Shown: piece after piece, positions 36,713 through 46,770 of the stretch
Layout: every line of letters begins with the position of its first letter
Numbering within the stretch: position 1 is the first letter of the stretch
From: Phoenix dactylifera
Taxonomy: Eukaryota; Streptophyta; Magnoliopsida; Arecales; Arecaceae
Length of the DNA stretch: 64,000 nucleotides
Direction: 5' to 3'
Assembly (NCBI RefSeq): GCF_009389715.1
Contig: NC_052393.1
Span: 3,410,001 to 3,474,000 of the forward strand
Notes under the pieces: generated by a model
Told to the model about the DNA's origin: nothing
The model's database searches: none
The model's input: the letters and a program-made list of their open reading frames with translations, nothing else
Made by a program: the position numbers and the translations under genes

Positions 36713-37745
36713 CACCTCCCAACCAGCTTATTGCTAGTCCCTAGCAATTTAAGCGAAGAAAAAGAACGGACTATATCCAACCCAGTGTAGACAGCTTTTG
36801 CATGAGCTAAGCAATAATATTCAAGTATAACAAACAAAGTACTCGCAAGAGATCAACAATACTATCAAAATCAGTCCATCAAGAGCAACTCCCAGAATTC
36901 GTGTGTGTGTGTGTACTCTAAGCCGTAACCATCTTACCACCAACCCTGACACATACAACGTCGAGAACATTTCAAACAAAAGCTTCAACTCCATATCTCA
37001 CAGGTATAATATTCAATAGTAGACTGGTGTAAGGGGTCTCTCTATGGAGTTGAGAAAGGGTGTTCACACAAATATATGAGAAGGCAAGTGTTCATGAACA
37101 AGCAACAAACAAGCATTGATCTTATGATAGGATCACCAACCATTGGGAACTCAACCATTCTTACCACAAACCCACTTAGGATCAAAAAGGTCAATAATAA
37201 AAGGTTGTAATGAGGCTAAAGTTAAGTAAAATAAAAATAATAAAAGGATGGATAAGAGAATTCAAAAGAACTTTCCAGTACATGCTAGAGGTCTTCACAA
37301 GATATAACATCAAGCACAACTTCCTCAAACCGCTTGTACCTTTTTTTTTTCTTTTCTCTTTTTTTTTTCCTTTTTTTTTCACGCTAGTCATACCATTTGG
37401 TTATTTCATCAACAACTTCATACTAGCATTTTGAACCTGTGACAAGCAGTTTGGGAACCAATAGAATCATTTTCAGAATGGAGATTAGAGCCTGAGACAT
37501 TTTCAAGGCCTGTGGTAATAGAAAGCTGAAGCTGCTGGTGGAGTTGATTTGTTTCTTTGTTTCTTTCTTTTCTTTTTCTTCTTCTTTTTTTTTTTTTTTT
37601 TAACACAACCTTTGGTTGCAATTATGGAGTCCATTTCAGCAAACCTGCCAGCACCAATGAGAAACCACCACAGTACATCCCCTTTCTTGTCTTCATTATT
37701 TGCGGACCAATTATTTATCATCCCTAGCATGTACTTGAAAGTGGA

Positions 37746-37764
37746 GGGGGGGGGGGGGGGGGGG
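37746..37764. repeat. homopolymer run of 19 G
   Basis: Nineteen consecutive G bases follow GTGGA. Long G runs are rare in plant DNA. The length may be an assembly or sequencing approximation. Confidence 0.9.
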
Positions 37765-38496
37765 TAAGGACATATGGGTTTACAAAGGAAAGGGTTCTTT
37801 TTTTTCGGCTCAAAATGGCTTCTAATGGATAAAACATGGGTTAGCTTGAAAGGCTCAAACGTTCATCCTAAATTGATTTTCATCATCTCCTAAGTATAAT
37901 CAACCAACATACCACAAACTGTGCAATAAAAATTCCCAATAGAGCAACCAATTCAAAAAAATCAATGAACGCATGCCACAAGTCTCTGAACATGATGAAC
38001 TCTCTCTCTCTCTAATACTCACCAATGCGTAAATACTTAAGTTTGAGAGTTCTCTAATTGTATGCATCGAACATCCATCAAACCACAAGGCTTAGATGCG
38101 TGCATAAAAAAAAAGAATTCAAAGGGTGTCTTAATAGTGTGACTAAGATAGAAAAATTGACTCCAGCAAAAATACTCTGTAATCATTTGTTTTTTCTTAA
38201 AGCAAATTCATGCAAAAACATATACACATGGGCTGCCCTCTCCCAACTAAAACATGACATTGTCCTCAATGTATGGAAATAAAAGCATAGAAAACAAAAT
38301 AGGATAGAGGTCACCTGATTAGCGGAGCACAAATCCATGGTAAAAACAGGAAGCTGGCAAACCTGAAAATTAAACTAAGGAAACCAAACGAAATAAAACA
38401 AAACAAGCAAAAACAAAAACTAAAACAAAGACAAAATAAAGAAAAACAAAAAGAAACAAGGAAAAAGAGAAACGTACCTGCATGGGCATAGCATCA

Positions 38497-38702
38497 CTGT
38501 TCGTAGACGGGGTCCATGAGAAGAATATCTTCCTCTACTGGAGCCTCTTTCTCAAGGACCGGCTTGAGTCTCTGGCCATTTACCTTAAACATCCGACCAT
38601 CTCTAGGATCTTCTATCTCTACCGCTCCATTCTCAAATGTATGCTTTACCATAAAAGGACCAGTCCACCTAGATCGTAATTTACCAGGGTGTTTATGAAG
38701 CT
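38497..38702 (-). pseudogene. gypsy integrase C-terminal fragment
   Basis: The minus-strand translation gives LHKHPGKLRSRWTGPFMVKH, then a GAVEIEDPRDGRMFKVNGQR block followed by LKPVLEKE, and stops at TGA after DPVYEQ. This is the conserved C-terminal tail of plant Ty3/gypsy polyproteins. The frame here is open, but everything upstream is lost. Confidence 0.85.
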
Positions 38703-38708
38703 ATCCCT

Positions 38709-38910
38709 AAAATTTGAAGATCAGATACGATCTGGAGAGTCTCCGAACCTCATGCTGACGTTGGTGCTCGAGGGTAAAGTCGGAAAAACACTTTACTTCA
38801 CAAAGTGTCCAAGTCTTAATTGATTTTGGTGATTTTATTGTAGGAATGGAGTTAAGAAGATTGAATATCCCATTGCAGTCCGAATGAAATGAAACTTAGT
38901 GGAGATGAAG
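38709..38910 (+). repeat. permuted LTR fragment
   Basis: Bases 38709-38788 are the reverse complement of about 36183-36262, and 38789-38910 are the reverse complement of about 36485-36605. In a simple inverted copy these two blocks would be in the opposite order. The fragment is therefore a rearranged piece of the same LTR family, directly abutting the truncated integrase. Confidence 0.75.
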
Positions 38911-40230
38911 TAGAGAAAAGTGTAGAATAAACTTTTATCTCCTCTTGTTTGGAAGTTTTAGAAGGAAAGATAAAGTATTTTTCTTCATCTTATTTGGAAG
39001 TTTGGAGAGATAAAAAAAAAAAAGCATACCTTTTTAACATTTTTACTAAAATATCCTTATTATAAAAAAGGCATGCTTATGGGTCGGGTCGGACCGCGTC
39101 ATGAGTGACCGGGTCAGCTGAAAGTGCAGCTGTAGAGATGGAGCTCCGTAAAGGTGCAGCAGATGAGTATATAGAGATGGAGATGACATATGAAAGGTTA
39201 AAACAAAGGATGCCCTAGGATATATTTGTCCTTTTAATTTGGTACTTCTTTAATTTAAGGGTAAAATAGGTATTATAAATTTTTTTATTAAGTTTCAATT
39301 CCTTTCTCTCCAAATCCTCCCACTTATGGGAGGAAAGAAATGAGAGAATTGGAGCCTAAAATTTTTCCTCCGATTCCCTCATTTTCTTTTCCTTTTCCTT
39401 CACTAAAAAACTCCGAAACATCAAAATTTTTAACTTTTTCTTCCATTTCATTCTTTTCTCCTCAATTCTAAGTTTTCAAACGGAGTCTACCACATGCTTG
39501 GGCTGTTTGGACTGTAGCGAACCGGATGTATGGAGGCCAGCTTAGATTTGGGGCCTCTACATTGCTCATGTCGGGACTCGGGAGTTGGCTATGGCGAGCT
39601 CGAAATGATGCATTTTTTTTTTTTTTTGCTTCTTCCCATGTTCCCTGGGTTGCTCGCTGCTTTTGAGAACCCGAAAGGTGAGGGAGTGGTTGCAAGCCCC
39701 CGTGTGGAAAAGCCGAAGGCCCTGGGTACCCTCTAGCCCTCGATTGGGCTATGCTTCAGATTCGCTTGGGTACCCCTTCCCTGTGGTGTCCCTTGGTGGG
39801 GCAGCAAGGAGGGATAGCTTGCTCGCAGGGGGCGGCTTTCCTTTCTAACATCCTCTGAACCAGAGGTTGAGAAGCTATATGGGGGTCCCAGGTCTGGTTT
39901 GGTTTGGTTGGAGAGTTCTCGGGTTCTCTGCTGTGGTCATTAATTGGATTAATCGCTTATCACAGACCACAGCGGGCTATCATTTCTGTCTCTTGGAAAT
40001 GGCTTTGTATGAATAGTCGCCTCTATTGTAAGCTGCATAAGATTTAGAAGTTCTGCTTGTATCTTCTGGTGGCCAGCCAGTCAGCTGACCTATTGACCTG
40101 ACGCTAGGCATGAGCGACGTGGAAAAAGGGAAGTGAATTCTTAACAATAGAGATATCATGGAGTAACAGGTGCTAAACATTTCTAGTCAAGGAAGCTGCA
40201 TCGATCTATATTTGACTATTGTTGAATAAG
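38911..40230. other. intergenic region
   Basis: No gene is supported. A possible imperfect terminal repeat (CTCCTCTTGTTTGGAAG near 38940 and TTTTCAAACGGAG near 39473, inverted) could frame an old element. A GGTCGGGTCGGACC string lies near 39083. The block 39490-39850 is GC-richer but has no recognised domain. Confidence 0.4.
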
Positions 40231-40693
40231 CATCCAACAACTCGGCTGAGCTCCAGAGGAACTTTTTTTTTCCACACTCATCCAAGCACGAACAGTGAAT
40301 AAGCATAGCGTCACCTACTAATCCCCTTGCTGTTGGAACAGGTGTCAGACCTCATAACCCTAACTTAAAACATCACCCCTAGGTGATATAATCCTTTGTA
40401 ATAATGGCACAAATTCTTTGAAACCAATTAATAACAGCGCTCAGATATAAGGAATAGACAAAGTAAATTTGTGCAGGAGATTAACTAACAAAAGAGGAGG
40501 GGCCTTAAGAACATCAATGGCGTGCACACATTTGACTCAGCAATGCGCCCAACAACTCCGCCGTACTCCAGAGGAACTTCATTTTTTTTTTCCCTCACTC
40601 ATCCAAGTACGAACAGTGAATAAGCATAGCGTCATCTACTAATCCCCTTGCTGTTGGAACAGGTGCAAGACCTCATAGGCCTAACTTAAAACA
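40231..40693. repeat. direct repeat of ~145 bp upstream of the lectin-like gene
   Basis: The block 40231-40378 recurs at about 40546-40693 (offset near 312). Both contain CTCCAGAGGAACTT, a T run, ACGAACAGTGAATAAGCATA and CTAATCCCCTTGCTGTTGG. Several substitutions separate the copies. The second copy ends about 120 bases before the lectin-like ORF, so it lies in that gene's promoter or leader. Confidence 0.85.
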
Positions 40694-40810
40694 CCATCCC
40701 CTCCAACTCCATTTTAAAAGCTGCACCCACCGCTATCACATCTCCTTTAAATCCCATAGTCTCCCATGCCTTCCCTCACAAGTCTCCCACTGGATTCCAA
40801 GCAAGAAGGC

Positions 40811-41632
40811 ATGGAATTTCTCGCCTCCCTCATCCTCTCATCTCTCCTCCTCTCACCACCAGCACAAGCCACCACTCCATCAGGAACAATTCAGAGGACC
40901 ACAAAGCAGCAGATCCTCGCGAGCATCCCTCCCGGCACACACGAAAACACGGTTCCCTTCATTACCTCCCCCTCTGGCAAGTACACCGCGTACCTCCTCC
41001 GCCGGGAAACCGCCCCCGACGCCGGAGGCTTCGGCAACGACTTCTGCTACATCCAGGTCCAGGACACGAGCACGGAGCAGAGCATGTGGGAGTCGGAGTG
41101 CGCCCCTGTGAGCACTGCCAACACGTGCGCCGTCGTCTTCTCCGACAACGGGCTGGAGGTGTTCGACGGGAGCAACTCGGCCTGGGCCACGGAGCACGCA
41201 GAGTCAGCCGATGAGAATTTCTTGGAGACCCTGGAACTGGTGGACGAGGGTGACCTGTGGATCCGAGACAAGACGGGAGAGCTGGCATGGAAAGCGAGCG
41301 AGGACCCACGCGCAAACCAGGGCTGCGGGCTGCCCGGGTCGCCCGGGCTGGCGCCGGCGAGGCCTCCGTTTGCCGCTCCAGTTGGTGGTGATGACAACCT
41401 TCCGTTTGGGCAGCAGTCACAGGGTGGCCAGCAGCAGCTGCCGCAGCCGAGCACTCTTTCCACTCGGCAGGCGGAGCCCTCGGCCGGGGTGAGCCAGGCG
41501 TTCGGGTTCGGCGGCAGCAATCCACTGGGGGACAACATTCCTTATGACAGTGGAAGCTCAAGAGGTTTCCAGTACTGGCTTGGGACGGCAGTGGCTCTCC
41601 ACCTTGCTCATCTGGCTTATGGAATTTTCTGA
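40811..41632 (+). CDS. secreted bulb-type-lectin-like protein with C-terminal hydrophobic tail
   Basis: A single exon of 273 residues from this ATG; an in-frame ATG 45 bases upstream (40766) would add 15 residues. The chosen start gives a clean signal peptide, MEFLASLILSSLLLSPPAQA. The mature part begins with a bulb-lectin-like (B_lectin) fold segment: FITSPSGKYTAYLLRRE, DFCYIQVQD, then VVFSDNGLEVFDG and LELVDEGDLWIRDKTGELAW, like the repeated strands of mannose-binding lectins. A Pro/Gln/Gly-rich linker follows. The protein ends with SGSSRG and a hydrophobic stretch (YWLGTAVALHLAHLAYGIF), which could be a GPI-anchor signal or a membrane anchor. The carbohydrate-binding QxDxNxVxY motif is not clearly present, so sugar binding is uncertain. 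Cys residues may form disulfides. It probably acts at the cell surface. Confidence 0.8.
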   Translation: MEFLASLILSSLLLSPPAQATTPSGTIQRTTKQQILASIPPGTHENTVPFITSPSGKYTAYLLRRETAPDAGGFGNDFCYIQVQDTSTEQSMWESECAPVSTANTCAVVFSDNGLEVFDGSNSAWATEHAESADENFLETLELVDEGDLWIRDKTGELAWKASEDPRANQGCGLPGSPGLAPARPPFAAPVGGDDNLPFGQQSQGGQQQLPQPSTLSTRQAEPSAGVSQAFGFGGSNPLGDNIPYDSGSSRGFQYWLGTAVALHLAHLAYGIF

Positions 41633-42889
41633 AATGGTGTCATATATGGTTGAAAGTGTCCAGATTCCAGAAGCTGCCTTCATATCGTTTCTCTTATTTG
41701 TAGTGTCTCTGTTTCCTAATTAAGCAAATGATCAAAGTTGTGTGTCAAGTAATACCAATATTATTCTAAACGGTTCCCTACTCTTATCTGGGTGGCACAA
41801 AATACTCACAAGCGAATATCCAAGCTCAGGCCAAAGCCTATCTCGGCTTGGGCTATGCATAGTTATTCTTCAAAATGTTTAAAATTTTTGACTGACTCAA
41901 CTCCTAAATCTTGGTTCTGTATCCGCCTAATTGGCAGCCATCTCTTTAATGGGTGATCAACCTGATGAAGGAGAGGTTCAGAATAGAATCTACAACTTGC
42001 ATTCTGAACGCATTACCTATGTTAAAATTAAATGAAGAATAGCATTACCAAAATAATCACCTAATATTTCAACTTGATCGGGTCATGATCTTAAAAAAAA
42101 ATTTTGATAATATAGCTTAATTTATTTTTAACTTGTCAATCTAACTGAATCATGAAAGACTTAACAAGTTTCAGCCGAGTTTTAATTTTTTTGTAATAAT
42201 TTTTTAAATATATATCATTCTAAATATGAAAAATTATATGAATATTCTTGTAAGGTCGTTATTTACATGTACACCCTTATAATTTTTTTCTGCACCAATA
42301 AAGGTATTTTAGTCATTTTAATTTTAAGCCGTTTATTTTTTAACGATGTTAGATGGTATGGGTACATATACAAAAAATTAAAAAAAAAGAATATACGTAT
42401 AAAGAATAATTTGACGAGGGTATTCATCCAGCTTCATATATTTAAAAGGGTATATATGTAAAATATATATATATATAGAGAGAGAGCAATTGAAGGGTTT
42501 GGTTTCACCATGTTGAACTATTTCTCAAGATACCAAAAGCAGGATTGCCTCTGGAGCTTGTTTTCTCTAGAAATAACCTTGATGCTCTGAAGAAAGAAGG
42601 GTGAGCATGCTTACAAGAGATATTCTCAAATAACAATTACATTACGAATACTTCCTCAGCAGTGGAAACACGGCCAAGAACACTATCTTTTGAGAAGGGT
42701 AATTTTACAGGTTCGTGTGGAGAACCGATAAATTGGTGATCCTCTATAATTTGAGAGATTTTTGATACCATTTGATTGGTCAAATAAATTATCAAAGTAA
42801 ACTAAAACGCAGAGGTATAGCAGAATATTGAACAAGAGAATTCTTTAGTAAAGGACGAAAGAATAGTTTGCTCCACGCAAACCACGCAG
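41633..42889. other. intergenic region
   Basis: Probable 3' UTR of the lectin-like gene first, then AT-rich sequence with an ATATAT/GAGAGA run near 42462-42487. No gene is supported. Confidence 0.45.
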
Positions 42890-43015
42890 CCGTAAGGGCT
42901 TAGACAGGATGATCCACTGTCTCCCTACCTGTTCATCATTGCTGCTGGTTCTCCATGTAGAATGCTCAGTGTTGCCGCTTTAACAAAAACTTTTGAGGGG
43001 CTTGAGGATCTTTGG
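42890..43015 (+). pseudogene. LINE reverse transcriptase scrap
   Basis: The frame at 42896 onward reads GLRQDDPLSPYLFIIAAG, then RMLSVAALTKTFEGLEDL. This is the conserved GLRQGDPLSPYLF motif of plant LINE reverse transcriptases, with Gly changed to Asp. Only about 120 bases of the domain are left, and the flanking sequence is not recognisable as the rest of the enzyme. Confidence 0.75.
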
Positions 43016-43129
43016 ATCGTGGGAGTATAAAAAAATCTTAGATAATACTTTGGCGTTCCTGAGGGCTGTCAATCAACTTCCAAAAGAGATCGGTCTCATC
43101 CCTTGGCCACAGATCAGAAGCTGGTATGA

Positions 43130-43441
43130 TTGTCAATCATTCGAAATAGGGATCCAGCCACGGCCACCGCCGTCTGCACCAGAGCCGGCCTCTGCCACCC
43201 TTCGCTGGCCTTCCTCCCTCTTCCGCTCGCTCTTTCTTTTTTTTCTCTTTCCTTCTTCTTCTCCTTCTCCTCTTCGGGTGATGACATCTCGATTTTTTTA
43301 CCGAAACCATCCCGGTCCGCTGCCGGTATGGCTCATGATGCCCCGAACTAGGGGGTTCGGCCCTGGTTCGGGACGGTTCCCCGATCTTACATGGATGTCT
43401 TTTTTCTTCTCACAAAATGTGGGTTGGATGGAGTTCGGTTG
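43130..43441. repeat. dispersed repeat with internal CT tract (copy 3)
   Basis: Contains GCCGGCCTCTGCCACCCTTC followed by a CT-rich tract and CCGAAACCATCCCGGTCCG-like sequence. It resembles 9600-9660 and the ends of the blocks at 4310 and 9412, so it is assigned to the same family. Confidence 0.45.
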
Positions 43442-45063
43442 ATACAGAGTCTTGCTTCAATGGATGGCACAGCCTACAAATCCTACAAAATTTTAGCCCA
43501 ATCATGTAGAAGTAGCCGAACAAACCCGTCTTTGATTTTTTTTTTTCTCTCTTAAGGTAATCAACCATATGTAATTTATGAACTACTGATATTTATAAGA
43601 ACACAAACTATTTCCTTCAAAAGATAGGAAAAAAAAGAACGCATAACTCACAAATCCTTTAAAGAATTAAGGAACAAATAGATTACATGTCAACAACATC
43701 TTAGCTAAGAGAGACTGGTCGATTAGAATTAACCAACAAATCATCTCTTACATTTATCCCTTCACTGAATCACTAAAAATAGTTGAAAGGTTTTCTTAAG
43801 GAAAAGAGTTGGGCATAGGCCAGTCCAAAATTATTAAAACAAAGCAAGAGATATTACAAAGGTTAGCCCAGGCTCACCAATAGATTTCAAAGACACTACA
43901 ACTCAAGCGATTAAGGGGCACCGAGAACAAAATGCTGCCTCTTCATGGTCCAGTTGGAGAAGTAGAAGCAAAAGAATCTGGATCCTCTCCAGTTCAGCAA
44001 CAGAAGAGTTTTCAGAAATCAATCCTCTTGGCTGATCGACATCTCCTTTCTCTGAAGTTTGGAATTGCCTTGTTAGCTCTGAAACTCGTTTAGATACAGT
44101 TGCAGTTTCCATGATTGGGTGATCTTTTTGTTGTTAATGTTTGAATACAAATTGCAATATGGTATGTAATTTGCACTAATGCTCTCAGTTTATCATGTCT
44201 TATTTGGTAGTCAAGATAGTTTGCCTAGATACTCTAGTTTATTCATGCTAGCTCGTTTCCACCTAGCATACAGCAAAGCCAACTAAATAAATTGCCTAAA
44301 GTGAATTAACAAGCTCAAGAAATTTATGTATGGATTTGGTCTCCGATGACCCTAATTTGGTTTAAGATTAATGCATTCTATGTCTGGGACTAGTCAACTC
44401 CACTAAATTCAACTGGAATGTACCTGCAGAAATGCAGAATAGAAGAAACTTCTGAAAATCTAATCTACAAGTCATAAGTGCATAAGGAAATTGTCTCAGT
44501 TAACAATTTGTGAAGCCAAGTTGTTTCATCTAATAATTTATGAAATAATGTTGAATATACTTCCTCTTATATTTTCTTTTCTGACTGATGTGTTTTAAAG
44601 AAAGAAACTCGAGTAAGGAAAACCATCTTAGAAGGGCAAAACCTTAAATATGGGGCTAATACAAGGGTGCAAGTAACACTACCTTAGCGAACCGTTACTA
44701 GAAAAATTTGTTGGATAAAGTTCAGCTGTGGAACAAACATTGGACATGGCAATGTATGAGATGCGATCTTATAAGGAACATATCAAGGAAAAATTGCTTG
44801 CGTTTGTGCATCTCTCACACGCAAACCACAGTGCAAAATCTTTATATTAGTTTTATTTTATTAATGTTTTTTTCTAAGATATCCTTTTAGGAAATTGAAG
44901 GCTTCTTATTTTTAAGTTGCTGAATTTTTTCATATTTCCTAGTTAATGGTAATGATCGCGTGTGGAGATAAGTTGCCCAGAATTGCCATTTATTTTTTCG
45001 GTAAATGTCATGTTGAGTTAAATATAAGATTTCTGATAGTTCTCAAAATATTTGACAGGAAAC
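43442..45063. other. intergenic region
   Basis: Mostly AT-rich. A 69-codon frame on the minus strand (43903-44112) begins METATVSKRVSELTRQF and contains AELERIQILLLLLLQLDHEE. It looks helical and protein-like, but I could not assign it. It could be a small exon of a lost gene. Nothing else is supported. Confidence 0.4.
43903..44112 (-). CDS. small ORF of unknown function
   Basis: 69 codons from ATG to TGA. The composition is a charged helical start, a QPRGLISENSS turn, a leucine-rich helix and a cysteine pair near the end. No family was recognised and no splice partner was identified. It may be chance or a leftover exon. Confidence 0.2.
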   Translation of the reverse strand: METATVSKRVSELTRQFQTSEKGDVDQPRGLISENSSVAELERIQILLLLLLQLDHEEAAFCSRCPLIA

Positions 45064-45630
45064 TTGGAGCCATCTAAATTGATAACCTTGAAACAAATAA
45101 TGCAAGCATCATCCGTGATGCTGAGAAAAGTGGCGAGAAGGATGTGATGTTGGCAGAGTTTAAGCTATATTTGAATGCCTACTTATCAGAATTGCCTTAT
45201 TCTCCTGTCAGGTCTATGTAATAGCCTTCAACAATGAACATAGTGTTGATTTATGTCAAAAATTAATCCTCGTGCAGGAAAAGATGGCTGAATTTGATCA
45301 ATCTATCCTTTTGGAAGCTCAAAACACAAGCCAAATAGGTCCTATCGAGAGAAATGCAATTGCCAAAATCATTGGCCTCTCTTTGGAAGGATTGTAATTG
45401 TAACACCAGGTGCGTCGGCAACTAGTGTTCTTGCAATTGGTAGATACCCAGGCATTAGCGTCCCTGCAGGATATGGAACAAACGGAGCTCCTCTCGGAAT
45501 TTGTTTTGGTGGTGTTCAGAACCAAAGTTGATCGAGATAGCCTATGCTTTTGAGCAAGAGACAACTATTCGAAAGCCTCCTTCCTTTGAGCCTACAATAT
45601 CAGCATTCCAAGCATTGAATGAGTGGTGAT
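45064..45630 (+). pseudogene. amidase (amidase-signature family) pseudogene, C-terminal part
   Basis: Translated pieces follow the order of the C-terminal half of plant amidase-signature proteins. They include a NASIIRDAEKSGEKDVMLAE segment followed by FKLYLNAYLSELPYSPVRSM, then EKMAEFDQSILLEAQNTSQI and GPIERNAIAKI, VTPGASATSVLAIGRYPGIS with VPAGYGTNGAPLGICFGGVQ, and IEIAYAFEQETTIRKPP-like codons at the end. The family hydrolyses amides using a Ser-Ser-Lys triad, which lies in the missing N-terminal part. Stops and frameshifts, including a TGA within the IEIAY block, disable it. No intact parent copy is in the window. Confidence 0.85.
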
Positions 45631-46375
45631 TTGTACTGTCGAACAAATTTCTTTTTATGTCGTCAGTCTTTTTCAACATTTTGTTTGAATAAATGAATCA
45701 TTTGAGAGTGGAACAATTTCATTCGCATAATCACATCAAGCTAGCCTGCTTTCATGGTTTTGAATTTTTTATTTAATATGTGCAATTTTGAATCTCCTTT
45801 GTTGGGTTTTTCTCTTGTTGCATATTCATATTACCATATCATGCTAGATTTTTTATTTCCCTAACCTGGTGATTTATGGTGAAGATTGAGCGTACAGTTT
45901 CTCCTATAACTGAGCAAAACAGTAGTGCTACACTATCGAATTTAATTCGACATTCTTTTGCAAGGTTTAACCTTCAGATTGGACAATAGATTTTTATATA
46001 GCTTTTTCACCTATGAAAATCATCTGATTCACAGAAAGAGTATAGGATCAAAGAGTAAAACAAAGAACAAAAGCTGCTTTGTGGCTTATATCAATATGCA
46101 TGAAAAGTTTTGTTAACAACCAAGTCCTAAAAGAAAGTTAAAGATTAAAACAGTTTGTTATTTGTTCGATGCTCCCAGCAGTAGGATTAGTACATCTGAG
46201 TGCAATCCAACAGTAGGATTGGTACATCAAAGCATAATGTCAGCCGATGTCAATAAGTTAAACTAAGTTGGAGTAATAGTTAGATGACAGATCTATAGCT
46301 GTCCTTCTCACTTTGACAATAGGATGCTAACCATTCAACGCATAAAACCACCAATAGGATCTGCTTAGTGAATTT

Positions 46376-46770
46376 GTTACAACTTAGATTTTCCCTATTT
46401 CATGTTTTCCTAGTTCTAGTTCAAGTTTTAAAAGGCACCCATGACGTCCTATTGATGTTAGGCCCCTAGAGCAAATATTGATGTACTTGAAGCTTTTAGA
46501 GATCAACCAATAATGTTCCGAATGTGTTACAACTAAGATTTTCCCTGTTTCATGTTTTCCTAGTTCTAGTCAAGTTTAAAGGGCACCCATCAATGTTAGG
46601 ACCCTAGAGCAAATATTGATGTACTTCAAGCTTTTAGAGACCAACCAGTAATGTTCTGAATTTGTTACATTTTTCCTGTTTCGTGTTTTCCTAGTTCTAG
46701 TCAAGTTTAGAGGGCACCCATCGATGTCAAATATTGATGTACTTGAAGCTTTTAGAGATTAACAAACAGT
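46376..46770. repeat. triplicated ~140-bp direct repeat
   Basis: Three successive copies start near 46376, 46525 and 46665. Each has CATGTTTTCCTAGTTCTAGT or close, AAGGGCACCCAT, CAAATATTGATGTACTT and AAGCTTTTAGAGA. The copies differ by small deletions, the third being shortest. Confidence 0.85.

Larger units (their letters stand above)
35361..38708 (-). mobile_element. 5'-truncated Ty3/gypsy retrotransposon (Tat-like)
   Basis: In element order: the last part of the integrase (38702-38499), an untranslated spacer of about 1.8 kb that includes GACATTGTCCTCAATGT-type sequence at 38255-38273, the polypurine-like site, and the 3' LTR. The long spacer between integrase and 3' LTR is characteristic of Tat/Athila-group elements. 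Gag, protease, RT and most of the integrase are missing. At its upstream end the coding sequence stops abruptly at about 38708, where permuted LTR sequence begins. Confidence 0.75.

Noticed and set aside
36902-36914. A short GT microsatellite inside the gypsy spacer
   Set aside because: Too short and ordinary to matter.
40962-41561. Antisense frames over the lectin-like gene
   Set aside because: Arg/Pro/Ser-rich shadow translations with no domain; the plus strand has a signal peptide and a family-like fold.
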